Source: Lonsdalea quercina subsp. quercina (GTDB taxonomy: Bacteria; Pseudomonadota; Gammaproteobacteria; Enterobacterales; Enterobacteriaceae). Taken from it: 5,627 nucleotides of DNA. Shown in pieces: positions 1 through 5,242 of this stretch. Position numbers and translations under genes: made by a program. Position 1 is the first letter of the stretch. Every line of letters starts with the position of its first letter. Under the pieces are notes generated by a model that made no database searches, was not told where the DNA came from, and saw nothing but the letters and a program-made list of their open reading frames with translations. The stretch lies in assembly GCF_000688655.1 (NCBI RefSeq), contig NZ_JIBO01000001.1, positions 72,570-78,196 on the forward strand, written 5' to 3'.

Positions 1-514
1 CCATCACGTTCATGCCGAAGGCCCGGCCGATCGCCGCGACCCGAGCTCCGATTTTCCCCAGCCCGAGAATGCCGAGCGTGCTGCCCTCCAAATCCGCCCC
101 TATACCCACTTGCCAACCTCCGGAGCGCAGCGAAGCGCATTCGGCGGGAAGATGTCGGGCTGCCGCCAGCAACAACGCCCACGTCAGCTCCGGCGCTCCG
201 TTGCCGCGTCCTTGGGTGGCACTCACCGTGATGCCCTGAGCGCGTGCCGCCGCGATATCAATAGACGCATTGCGGGCGGACGTTGAGGCGATGAATTTGA
301 GGTTTGGCAACCGGGCTAACAGGCGGGCCGTGAGCGGTGTCCTCTCGCGCATTACGCAGAGGGCATCGAAGGGACGCAGCCGGGCGATCAGCGCCGACTC
401 GTCGGCCAGATGATCGCGAAACACCGTGATGTTAGCCCGCGATTGCACGGCGGACCAATCCGCACTGGCCAATGCAACACCCTGATAATCATCAAGAATG
501 GCTATTTTTAACAT
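1..514 (-). CDS. D-2-hydroxyacid dehydrogenase family protein (N-terminal 171 residues, cut by window edge)
   Basis: An open frame starts at an ATG (514-512) and runs off the left edge without a stop, giving 171 residues. It begins MLKIAILDDYQGVALASADW, the usual opening of NAD(P)-dependent 2-hydroxyacid dehydrogenases of the phosphoglycerate dehydrogenase-like group. Visible landmarks are VMRERTP (about 54-60), the substrate-loop segment STSARNASID (77-86; Ser79 where this family usually has Gly), the helix ELTWALLLAAARH (109-121), and the Rossmann glycine motif GLGKIG (151-156). The catalytic Arg, Glu and His lie in the missing C-terminal part, so activity cannot be judged. The family reduces 2-keto acids, or oxidises 2-hydroxy acids, in the cytoplasm; the exact substrate is unknown. 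A Shine-Dalgarno GGAG (complement of 523-526) sits 8 nt before the ATG and supports this start. An operator-like palindrome pair lies just upstream. Confidence 0.9.
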   Translation of the reverse strand, partial: MLKIAILDDYQGVALASADWSAVQSRANITVFRDHLADESALIARLRPFDALCVMRERTPLTARLLARLPNLKFIASTSARNASIDIAAARAQGITVSATQGRGNGAPELTWALLLAAARHLPAECASLRSGGWQVGIGADLEGSTLGILGLGKIGARVAAIGRAFGMNVM

Positions 515-548
515 GTTCAACGCTCCGTTAAGCGACTCGCCGCAAAGT

Positions 549-590
549 GGACGCGTCTATTGGAGAGAACGACGCGTCCTTCGCGTTATA
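549..590 (-). promoter_or_regulatory. Candidate promoter/operator of the dehydrogenase gene: paired GACGCGTC palindromes
   Basis: GGACGCGTC (549-557) and GACGCGTCC (571-579) form a perfect 9-bp inverted repeat with a 13-nt spacer. Each arm contains the self-complementary octamer GACGCGTC (550-557 and 571-578), so the two palindromes are centred exactly 21 bp apart, about two helical turns. A TATAAC hexamer (complement of 585-590) lies on the minus strand immediately upstream and could be a -10 box; I see no good -35. The dyad would then fall between the -10 and the dehydrogenase Shine-Dalgarno, where a repressor would act. A related AACGCGTC occurs at 615-622. The repeat is seen directly; its role is inferred. 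Confidence 0.45.
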
Positions 591-650
591 CGAGTGGCAT
601 GACACAAAGACCTGAACGCGTCGGCACGGACGCGGCAATACCAGATGGGT

Positions 651-679
651 GCTGGCGGCGTTTTCAGTTCACCGCCAGC
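651..679 (-). terminator. Hairpin just 3' of the hydrolase gene (weak terminator candidate)
   Basis: GCTGGCGG (651-658) and CCGCCAGC (672-679) can form an 8-bp GC-rich stem with a 13-nt loop. The stem begins 8 nt after the stop codon of the minus-strand hydrolase gene, as a terminator would. There is no U-tract on the 3' side in minus-strand transcripts (nor on the plus strand), so it is not a canonical intrinsic terminator. It may instead stabilise the 3' end. Confidence 0.35.
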
Positions 680-687
680 CTTCGCGA

Positions 688-1695
688 TTAGCGGTCCAGG
701 ACCTGCAGTAGGGCGCGGTTAAAACGTTCAGGCTCTTCCATCTGCGGCGCATGTCCCAGGCCCGCAAACTCCACCAGCTCACCGTTCGGGATACGTTTTA
801 CCGTGGCTTTGCCGAGCTGGTCATAATGGCCTAACCTCGCTTTGACCGCCGCGGAGGCAATATCGCTGCCGATGGCGGTGGTGTCCGACGTCCCGATAAT
901 GAGCGTGGTCGGCATCTGCAACGCTTGGAATTCATAGACGACCGGCTGGGTGAAAATCATGTCGTAAATCAGCGCCGAATTCCAGGCGACCCGCTGGTGT
1001 CCCGGCCCCTGATTCAAACCGGCCAGCATGTCGACCCAACGATCGTAGGCGGGTTTCCAGCGTCCGACGTAATAGGTGTTCAGTTCGTAGTTACGGATAC
1101 TGGTGGCAGAGGTCCTCAGTTCGCGCTCATACCACTGATCGGGCGTACGGTAGGGGACGCCGAGGGCTTTCCAGTCCTCCAGACCAATGGGGTTCACCAG
1201 CACCAGCTTCTGCACCGCCTCGGGATACATCAGGGCATAACGCGTCGCCAGCATCCCGCCGGTGGAATGGCCGACCACCATCGCTTTATCGACGCCGAGA
1301 CTCAGCAACAGCGCGTGGGTGTTAGCGGCCAACTGCTGAAAGCTGTATTGATACCGTTCGGGTTTGGTGGAAGTGCAAAAGCCGATCTGGTCGGGGGCGA
1401 TCACCCGGTAGCCCCGTTGGCTCAATGCCTTGATCGTGTCTTCCCAGGTTGCGGCGCAGAAATTTTTTCCATGCAGGAATACAGCGGTTTTGCCGTTGGC
1501 CGGCCCTTGCGGCGCGACATCCATGTAGCCCATGTCCAGCGAGACGCCCTGAGACGTAAAGGCAAAGTGGTGCAGCGGATAGGGGTAGGTGAAGCCTTCA
1601 AGCTGCGGGCCATAGACCGGTGCGGCGAGAGCGGTTTGCCCACCGCAGAACGACAGCGCCAGCATGAAGAACAGACGTTCGATGACACGAGACAT
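688..1695 (-). CDS. Exported alpha/beta-fold hydrolase
   Basis: This is a 335-residue serine hydrolase of the alpha/beta-hydrolase superfamily. Numbered from the chosen ATG (1695), it has the oxyanion-loop FLHGKN (HG at 75-76), the nucleophile elbow GHSTGG (Ser144), the acid in GTSDTT (Asp271) and the histidine in GLGHAP (His315), so the triad looks complete. A tryptophan/tyrosine-rich cap lies at about 171-258. The N-terminus MSRVIERLFFMLALSFCGGQ followed by TALA-AP is a typical Sec signal peptide (cleavage near residue 24), so it probably acts in the periplasm. The frame is open up to an ATG at 1737, but the 1695 start is preferred: AAGG lies 6 nt before it and the signal peptide then starts at residue 1. 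The fold resembles epoxide hydrolases, haloalkane dehalogenases and esterases; the substrate cannot be told. It lies directly downstream of a decayed SDR gene on the same strand. Confidence 0.88.
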   Translation of the reverse strand: MSRVIERLFFMLALSFCGGQTALAAPVYGPQLEGFTYPYPLHHFAFTSQGVSLDMGYMDVAPQGPANGKTAVFLHGKNFCAATWEDTIKALSQRGYRVIAPDQIGFCTSTKPERYQYSFQQLAANTHALLLSLGVDKAMVVGHSTGGMLATRYALMYPEAVQKLVLVNPIGLEDWKALGVPYRTPDQWYERELRTSATSIRNYELNTYYVGRWKPAYDRWVDMLAGLNQGPGHQRVAWNSALIYDMIFTQPVVYEFQALQMPTTLIIGTSDTTAIGSDIASAAVKARLGHYDQLGKATVKRIPNGELVEFAGLGHAPQMEEPERFNRALLQVLDR

Positions 1696-1701
1696 GATTG
1701 A

Positions 1702-1705
1702 CCTT
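1702..1705 (-). promoter_or_regulatory. Shine-Dalgarno that fixes the hydrolase start
   Basis: On the minus strand, AAAAGG ends 6 nt before the ATG at 1695 (AAGG is the complement of 1702-1705). The alternative in-frame ATG at 1737 would add 14 polar residues (MLRCSQDNSLKRSI) ahead of the signal peptide, which is unlikely for an exported protein. Confidence 0.6.
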
Positions 1706-1737
1706 TTCAGTGAATTGTCCTGAGAGCACCTTAGCAT

Positions 1738-2022
1738 GGTTTCTTTTTTTCGCCGTGGCGCAACGACGACCTGCGGCGATCGCGATGCGGCCTATGACGC
1801 GGCGCACACGCGACGATCAGACGAAGTCTCCATTGGCGCGAGCCGCCTCCGGACTGGCGGATACTATCGACCATGTCGTGCGAACTGGCCGTGTTTACGG
1901 CGTAATCCACGACAACCTCAAAGCCGTCGGCTGACGGCAGCAGAGCGAAAACTCGTCCGATACCGCGGGAAGTGCGGGTGACGCGGGTCCGTTTTATCTG
2001 AGTAAGCGGAGTGCATGCTCAT
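1738..2022 (-). pseudogene. Decayed 5' stump of a short-chain dehydrogenase/reductase (SDR) gene
   Basis: Read on the minus strand from an ATG at 2022 (GGTGAG about 7 nt upstream), the first codons give MSMHSAYSDKT. A +1 shift near 1983-1990 then brings in VTRTSRGIGRVFAL, followed by ADGFEVVVDYAVNT and MVDSIRQSGG, down to about 1845. This is the beta1-alpha1-beta2-alpha2 start of a classical SDR: the TGxxxGIG cofactor motif, a 'VVV-Y' second strand, and the helix ending in GG. The first glycine of the motif is replaced by Arg (codon at 1976-1974). After SGG a second frame (EAARANGDFV, a TGA at 1819-1817, then SSRVRRVIGRIA) plausibly continues the next SDR strand and helix with another frameshift. 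Only some 90 of the usual ~245 residues remain; the catalytic Tyr-x-x-x-Lys region is gone. The family assignment is firm for the first 60 residues. The left boundary, placed next to the hydrolase leader, is approximate. Confidence 0.72.
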
Positions 2023-2438
2023 ATTGCGTCTCACCAAAGTTGCTCGGTTATTGTGAGAGGGATGAGAAATGAATGAGGCTGAGCAAACCTTACGGTAGGC
2101 TATTTTATGAACAGATTCCGGCATCCGACTGCGGTGAACGAACCGGATGACTCCGAATTTACGCTTTTCTGTGGGTGCCGATCCCCAGCGCAGCATTGCC
2201 GGAAAGAGAAAGTGTAAATTGTGTAATTAATTAAAATTGAATGAAATTTTATGTTCGCTTGCGTCAGTGGCTTGAGCGGCTCCTTGAGAAGGCGCGCAGT
2301 CGTAAGTTTATATTATTTTTCGCATTAACCTTTATACAGCATAGTGGCGTCTACACTTTTAACGTTGTGCGTTGATGATGGTTACCTTGCATTTTCGGGA
2401 GCGCTGTTTCATCAGGCTACTAATTAAAAGAGAAAACT
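2023..2438. other. Gene-free AT-rich spacer upstream of the MFS transporter
   Basis: I see no convincing gene in these 416 bases. Short plus-strand frames exist (for example ATG at 2073, 25 codons, and ATG at 2251) but none has a recognisable motif. The stretch from 2215 on is AT-rich and is the natural place for the transporter promoter. Only TGTGA-like half-sites (around 2052) were seen, with no full CRP-type palindrome. The left end also holds the leader of the decayed SDR gene on the opposite strand. Confidence 0.5.
2284..2314 (+). promoter_or_regulatory. Weak sigma-70 promoter candidate for the transporter
   Basis: TTGAGA (2284-2289; 5/6 to TTGACA) and TATATT (2309-2314; 4/6 to TATAAT) are separated by 19 nt, which is longer than optimal. 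A transcript would start near 2321 and carry a leader of about 115 nt to the ATG at 2439. Other -10-like hexamers nearby (TATACA at 2333, TACACT at 2352) lack a matching -35. This is a consensus match by eye only. Confidence 0.22.
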
Positions 2439-3890
2439 ATGAATGCCCAAAACACTGATTCACCAGGAACAAAAGAATTAACCCGAGCTGAAGTCGTCAG
2501 GCAGAGAATCTTTTTTGTCGTGCTGGTGGCGACTATGGGCGCATTGGCGTTTGGTTACGATACGGGGATTATTTCAGGCGCATTACCTTATATGTCGGCG
2601 CCGTCGGCCGAGGGAGGATTAGGGTTAACGTCATTTACTGAGGGACTGGTCGCTTCCTCACTGGTCTTCGGCGCCGCGGTAGGCTCCTTCCTTAGCGGTT
2701 TTTTCTCCGATAAGTTTGGCCGTCGTATTACGCTGCGTAGCCTTGCGGTGCTGTTTGTCGCAGGCTCGGTGGGCACCGCGCTGGCGCCCTCCGTCACTTC
2801 GATGGTCGTCATGCGATTCCTGCTGGGACTGGCTGTCGGCGGGGGATCTTCGACCGTGCCGGTTTTCATTGCCGAGATCGCCGGGCCAAAGCTCAGAGCG
2901 CCGCTGGTCAGCCGCAATGAGCTGATGATCGTGACGGGGCAACTGGTTGCCTATGTGGTCAGCGCCGCGCTCAGCTACCTGTTGAATGAAGGACATATGT
3001 GGCGCTACATGTTGGCCATCGCTATGGTGCCCGGCATTCTGCTTTTCATCGGGACATTCTTCGTGCCGGTTTCTCCCCACTGGCTGGTTTCTGAAGGACG
3101 TCACGCCGAGGCGAAAGAAGTGTTGCAGGAACTTCGCGAGACGCCGCACGAGGTCCGCAAAGAGCTGCGCGATATGAGAGAGCAGGTTAAAGAAGCCGAA
3201 CGCGGACCGGAGGTCGGCGAGCTGCTGCGCGAGAAATGGGTCTTGAGGCTGCTCGTTATCGGCATCGGATTGGGCTTTGCGCTCCAGTTCACCGGCGTCA
3301 ATGCGTTCATGTACTACACGCCCATTATCTTGAAATCCACCGGTCTCGGCACCACGGCGGCCATCACCGCCACCATTGGGAACGGGGTGGTGTCAGTGAT
3401 TGCCTCGCTGGCGGGGATTTGGGCCGTCAGCCGTTTTGCGAGACGCCGGATGTTGATGACGGGCTTTGTCTTCGTCATCGTCGCGCAGGTTTCGCTGGGG
3501 GCCGTGCTGACTTTCCTGCCCGCCGATCTGACTCAAAGTTACATCGCACTACTGTGTATTCTGGTGTTCCTGTTCTTTATGCAGATGTTTATCGCGCCGG
3601 TTTATTGGCTGCTGATGTCGGAACTATTCCCTATGCAGCTGCGCGGACGCCTGTCGGGCACCGCCATTTCGGTTCAGTGGATTTTCAATGCGCTGGTGGC
3701 GCTGAGCTTCCCGCCCGTGCTGGCATTTGCCGGGAGTCAGACTTTCTTCATCTTCGCGGTGATTAACGTGTGTTCTCTGCTGTTTATCGCGGCGATGGTG
3801 CCTGAAACCCGCGGAAAAAGCCTGGAGCAAATCGAATCCCATATGCGTCACAAATTTGGTGAAGACAGCGATAAAGCGACCGAGGTATAG
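2439..3890 (+). CDS. Sugar porter-family MFS transporter
   Basis: This 483-residue inner-membrane protein has the 12-helix major facilitator layout: helices roughly at 23-46, 67-89, 102-118, 122-145, 160-182 and 188-209, a charged cytoplasmic loop (about 212-264), then 267-290, 305-330, 336-358, 367-395, 404-430 and 434-454. Sugar-porter marks are FGYDTGIISGALPYM (38-52), DKFGRR (91-96), RFLLGLAVGG (126-135) with PVFIAEIAGPKLR (141-153), QFTGVN (284-289 region), SELFPMQLRGR (394-404) and PETRGKSLEQIE (455-466). Such proteins usually import a sugar or polyol with protons; the opening resembles inositol/xylose-type porters, but the substrate is not determined. Three signatures deviate: PVSPHWL for PESPRWL (210-216), Leu for the first Gln of QQxxGxN, and SRFARRR for the second DRxGRR. 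The ATG follows an AAGAG-type weak Shine-Dalgarno at 6 nt. Length is normal and the frame is intact. It appears monocistronic. Confidence 0.9.
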   Translation: MNAQNTDSPGTKELTRAEVVRQRIFFVVLVATMGALAFGYDTGIISGALPYMSAPSAEGGLGLTSFTEGLVASSLVFGAAVGSFLSGFFSDKFGRRITLRSLAVLFVAGSVGTALAPSVTSMVVMRFLLGLAVGGGSSTVPVFIAEIAGPKLRAPLVSRNELMIVTGQLVAYVVSAALSYLLNEGHMWRYMLAIAMVPGILLFIGTFFVPVSPHWLVSEGRHAEAKEVLQELRETPHEVRKELRDMREQVKEAERGPEVGELLREKWVLRLLVIGIGLGFALQFTGVNAFMYYTPIILKSTGLGTTAAITATIGNGVVSVIASLAGIWAVSRFARRRMLMTGFVFVIVAQVSLGAVLTFLPADLTQSYIALLCILVFLFFMQMFIAPVYWLLMSELFPMQLRGRLSGTAISVQWIFNALVALSFPPVLAFAGSQTFFIFAVINVCSLLFIAAMVPETRGKSLEQIESHMRHKFGEDSDKATEV

Positions 3891-4024
3891 ACAATCTGCG
3901 GCGAAGCTGAACTGAGCGTTGCCGCGCAATATCGTTTGTTCTGCATGAATGGTCGCTCTAGACCGCGAGGGAACGTCGTTAGGGGCGACGGCTTCCCTTA
4001 TTAGCCGTAAAAACAGCCGTAATG
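3891..4024. other. 3' untranslated stretch with small hairpins after the transporter
   Basis: No gene is recognised here. AGGGAA (3968-3973) pairs with TTCCCT (3993-3998), with GTCG (3975-3978) and CGAC (3986-3989) as an inner stem. Alternatively ACGGCT (3988-3993) pairs with AGCCGT (4003-4008), and AGCCGT is repeated at 4015-4020. These could be competing folds in the transporter mRNA 3' end. None is followed by a T-tract. Confidence 0.35.
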
Positions 4025-4059
4025 ACGCCTCGCCGCAAATGGGCGAGGCGTTTCTTTTT
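4025..4059 (+). terminator. Intrinsic (rho-independent) terminator of the transporter gene
   Basis: ACGCCTCGCC (4025-4034), a 7-nt loop, and GGCGAGGCGT (4042-4051) form a perfect 10-bp GC-rich stem followed directly by TTCTTTTTC. This is a textbook intrinsic terminator on the plus strand. It lies about 135 nt past the transporter stop and ends its transcript before the toxin-antitoxin operon. It lacks a T-tract in the other direction. Confidence 0.88.
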
Positions 4060-4280
4060 CTCTCCGCCGCTTCCTGCTTGTCCCTTCTACCGCCTGACAT
4101 CGCTGTCCCGACCGAGGGACACCGTGCTGTACCATCGGCGTACTTTGTGTAGCTTGAAAAACGCGGCACCGTTCGCAAAACGCGTGTCGAGTCGTCCCAA
4201 CCCTCATCTCACATTTCAAGGCTTCTCGGGCTTTCCGACCTGCGTGAGTGCATCACGCGTTTTATCACGACACAATCAAA
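4060..4280. other. Gene-free spacer before the toxin-antitoxin operon
   Basis: I read all frames and recognised no protein. Open frames on both strands are compositionally arbitrary. The only structure seen is a 6-bp inverted repeat, TGTCCC (4104-4109) with GGGACA (4116-4121). ACGCGT occurs twice (around 4180 and 4255), the same hexamer as in the palindromes near 550. The end of the stretch probably holds the -35 region of the operon. Confidence 0.4.
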
Positions 4281-4314
4281 ATATAGGTTTTCACCTATAT
4301 AGCATTTAACCTAT
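4281..4314 (+). promoter_or_regulatory. Operator-like palindrome of the toxin-antitoxin operon
   Basis: ATATAGGT (4281-4288) and ACCTATAT (4293-4300) form a perfect 8-bp inverted repeat around a 4-nt centre. A further ACCTAT half-site lies at 4309-4314. The palindrome ends 31 nt before the toxin start codon, and the TATATA at 4296-4301 could serve as a -10, so binding there would block transcription. Autorepression by the XRE-type antitoxin, alone or with toxin, is known for HigBA-type operons. The assignment to this antitoxin is inferred from position. Confidence 0.6.
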
Positions 4315-4321
4315 GGTGATG

Positions 4322-4327
4322 AGGAGG
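4322..4327 (+). promoter_or_regulatory. Consensus Shine-Dalgarno of the toxin gene
   Basis: AGGAGG, within GAGGAGGT, precedes the GTG start (4332) by 4 nt. A stop (TGA, 4320-4322) lies just upstream in frame, so GTG is the only possible start. The perfect site suggests the toxin was once translated well despite the non-ATG start. Confidence 0.7.
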
Positions 4328-4331
4328 TCGT

Positions 4332-4685
4332 GTGTGGATCATTGAAACAACGGATACATTTGACGCATGGTTTTGTTCGTTATGCGACATCGACAGGGCC
4401 TGCGTACTCGCGGCGCTCATTGTGTTGCGGGAAAAGGGACCATTGTTGCCAAGACTTTATGCAGATACGGTCAAAAGCTCCCGCTACAGCAACATGAAAG
4501 AGCTGAGAGTGTAAAGCCGGGGGGATCCCTTGCGCGCCTTTTTCGCGTTCGATCCGCACCGTACCGGAATTCTGCTGTGTGCAGGCAATAAGGCGGGTAA
4601 TGAAAAACGCTTTTACGATGAAATGATCCCGCTGGCCGACCGGGAGTTCACTCATTATCTCAATCGATTACACAAAAAGGAGTAA
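4332..4685 (+). pseudogene. HigB/RelE-type toxin gene interrupted by an in-frame stop
   Basis: From GTG at 4332 the frame reads MWIIETTDTFDAWFCSLCDI through SRYSNMKELRV, then TAA at 4512-4514 (codon 61). The same frame resumes immediately with SRGDPLRAFFAFDPHRTGIL and runs to NEKRFYDEMIPLADREFTHYL and a TAA at 4683-4685. Without the stop the product would be 117 residues, the normal size for HigB/Gp49-like mRNA-cleaving toxins, which have the same order: N-terminal helices, an 'MKELR' strand, 'RAFFAFDP', a hydrophobic strand, then a K-rich turn and C-terminal helix. The interrupted position is usually Gln or His, so a CAA-to-TAA change is the likely cause. The 60-residue product lacks the basic residues of the second half and should be inactive. 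The real 3' end abuts the antitoxin (4-nt gap). No frameshift is present, and the rest is well preserved, so the lesion looks recent. A sequencing error remains possible. Confidence 0.85.
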
Positions 4686-4689
4686 CGCT

Positions 4690-4992
4690 ATGGGCAGAAC
4701 GCTAGAACAGCTTATTGCGGATGAAAAACCGGACGTCGTTGCGGATGCGCACGCAATGGCCACGGATATGCTGCTGAATATCCACCTTGCCGAACTGCGT
4801 GAGAAGGTAAGGAAAACGCAGGTGGAGATGGCGCAGGCCCTGGGTCTGAAGCAGCCGACCGTGGCGGGGATGGAGAAACGGGGCCGGGACCTGAAACTCT
4901 CCACTCTGAAACGCTATGTTGAGGCGACCGGCGGCAAGCTGCGGCTTGATGTCGAACTGCCGGACGGTTCTCACTATGGCTTTGTGCTCTAA
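4690..4992 (+). CDS. HigA-like XRE-family antitoxin / transcriptional regulator
   Basis: This intact 100-residue protein has a Cro/C1-type helix-turn-helix. The N-terminal part (1-30, with EKPDVVADAHAMATDMLLNI) is typical of antitoxins paired with HigB-like toxins. The HTH spans about 33-80: LAELREKVRKTQVEMAQALG, then LKQPTVAGMEKRG as the recognition region, then LSTLKRYVEATGGKL. The C-terminus LRLDVELPDG is the usual short strand. It lies 4 nt after the toxin stop. Its AAGGAG Shine-Dalgarno (4677-4682) is embedded in the last toxin codons, 7 nt before the ATG, which suggests translational coupling. Antitoxin neutralises toxin and represses the operon. Here the toxin is broken, so the protein is probably an orphan antitoxin that may still act as a DNA-binding repressor at 4281-4300. 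No clear terminator follows. Confidence 0.9.
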   Translation: MGRTLEQLIADEKPDVVADAHAMATDMLLNIHLAELREKVRKTQVEMAQALGLKQPTVAGMEKRGRDLKLSTLKRYVEATGGKLRLDVELPDGSHYGFVL

Positions 4993-5131
4993 GTGGCGCA
5001 CGTCACCGTCACTTAAATAAGGTAACCTTGCGTTGACTTAATCATGAGAAATCAAACAACCTCGTATTTTTCGTCATGAGCTTTGAGGCCGTCGATCATC
5101 GTCTGCCAATGTGATCTGATCAGCCCTGTTC
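4993..5131. other. Non-coding stretch after the antitoxin, possible short gene remnant
   Basis: No intact gene is seen. TAAGTG (4990-4995) and CACTTA (5010-5015) can pair across 14 nt at the antitoxin stop but without a T-tract. AAGGT-A-ACCTT (5019-5029) is a small dyad followed by TTGACT (5033-5038) with no suitable -10. On the minus strand, 5150-5052 is open for 32 codons and ends SHWQTMIDGLKAHDEKYEVV then TGA. It looks protein-like, but I do not recognise it and it has no start. Confidence 0.3.
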
Positions 5132-5242
5132 GCAGATAAGCGGTGCAGCTTTAGCGAACTGTCGGCGAAGGTGCAGGGACGCGCTGCGCGCTGGGCTGAC
5201 CCGTTCAGCGGTCACCTGTTTATCTATTGGGGGTACCTTGTC
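5132..5242 (+). mobile_element. Eroded fragment of an IS66-family Orf2 (TnpB) gene
   Basis: The plus-strand frame starting at 5132 reads ADKRCSFSELSAKVQ, then DPFSGHLFIYWG (5198-5233), and hits TGA at 5243. IS66-family Orf2 proteins carry an N-terminal block with the pattern DMR-x-x-F-x-GL-x-x-KVQ, about 8 residues, then DPFSGHLFIFRGRRGD. Both halves match here, in order and with nearly correct spacing (two to three extra residues between them). The beginning of the protein, the region after FRG and the rest of the IS (Orf1, transposase, terminal repeats) are not seen, so this is a dead scar of about 110 bp. Similarity is judged from memory of the motif. The DPFSGHLFI match makes the family call fairly strong; the boundaries are rough. 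Confidence 0.7.

Noticed and set aside
925..1701. Long plus-strand open frame (258 codons) opposite the hydrolase gene
   Set aside because: It is the antisense shadow of the hydrolase. It has no motif or Shine-Dalgarno, while the minus strand has a full catalytic triad.
1698..1981. Two overlapping plus-strand open frames of about 80 codons
   Set aside because: They are antisense to the decayed SDR stump, whose family motif on the minus strand explains the open frames better.
2052..2067. Possible CRP site (TGTGAGAGGGATGAGA)
   Set aside because: Only the left half matches TGTGA; the right half lacks TCACA.
1918..2196. Minus-strand 92-codon open frame
   Set aside because: It mixes the genuine SDR start (MSMHSAYSDKT) with non-coding leader upstream and frameshifted sequence downstream; it is not a gene as it stands.
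4104..4121. TGTCCC/GGGACA hairpin as a terminator
   Set aside because: The stem is only 6 bp and no T-tract follows on either strand.
3624..4178. Minus-strand 184-codon open frame across the transporter end and terminator
   Set aside because: It is antisense to the transporter C-terminus and crosses a strong plus-strand terminator; no recognisable motif.
4332..4514. A real 60-residue small protein ending at 4514
   Set aside because: The same frame continues with clear toxin homology after the TAA up to the antitoxin, so this is an interrupted toxin and not a complete small gene.
5115..5122. CTGATCAG palindrome
   Set aside because: An isolated 8-bp palindrome in spacer DNA with no partner site or nearby promoter; expected by chance.
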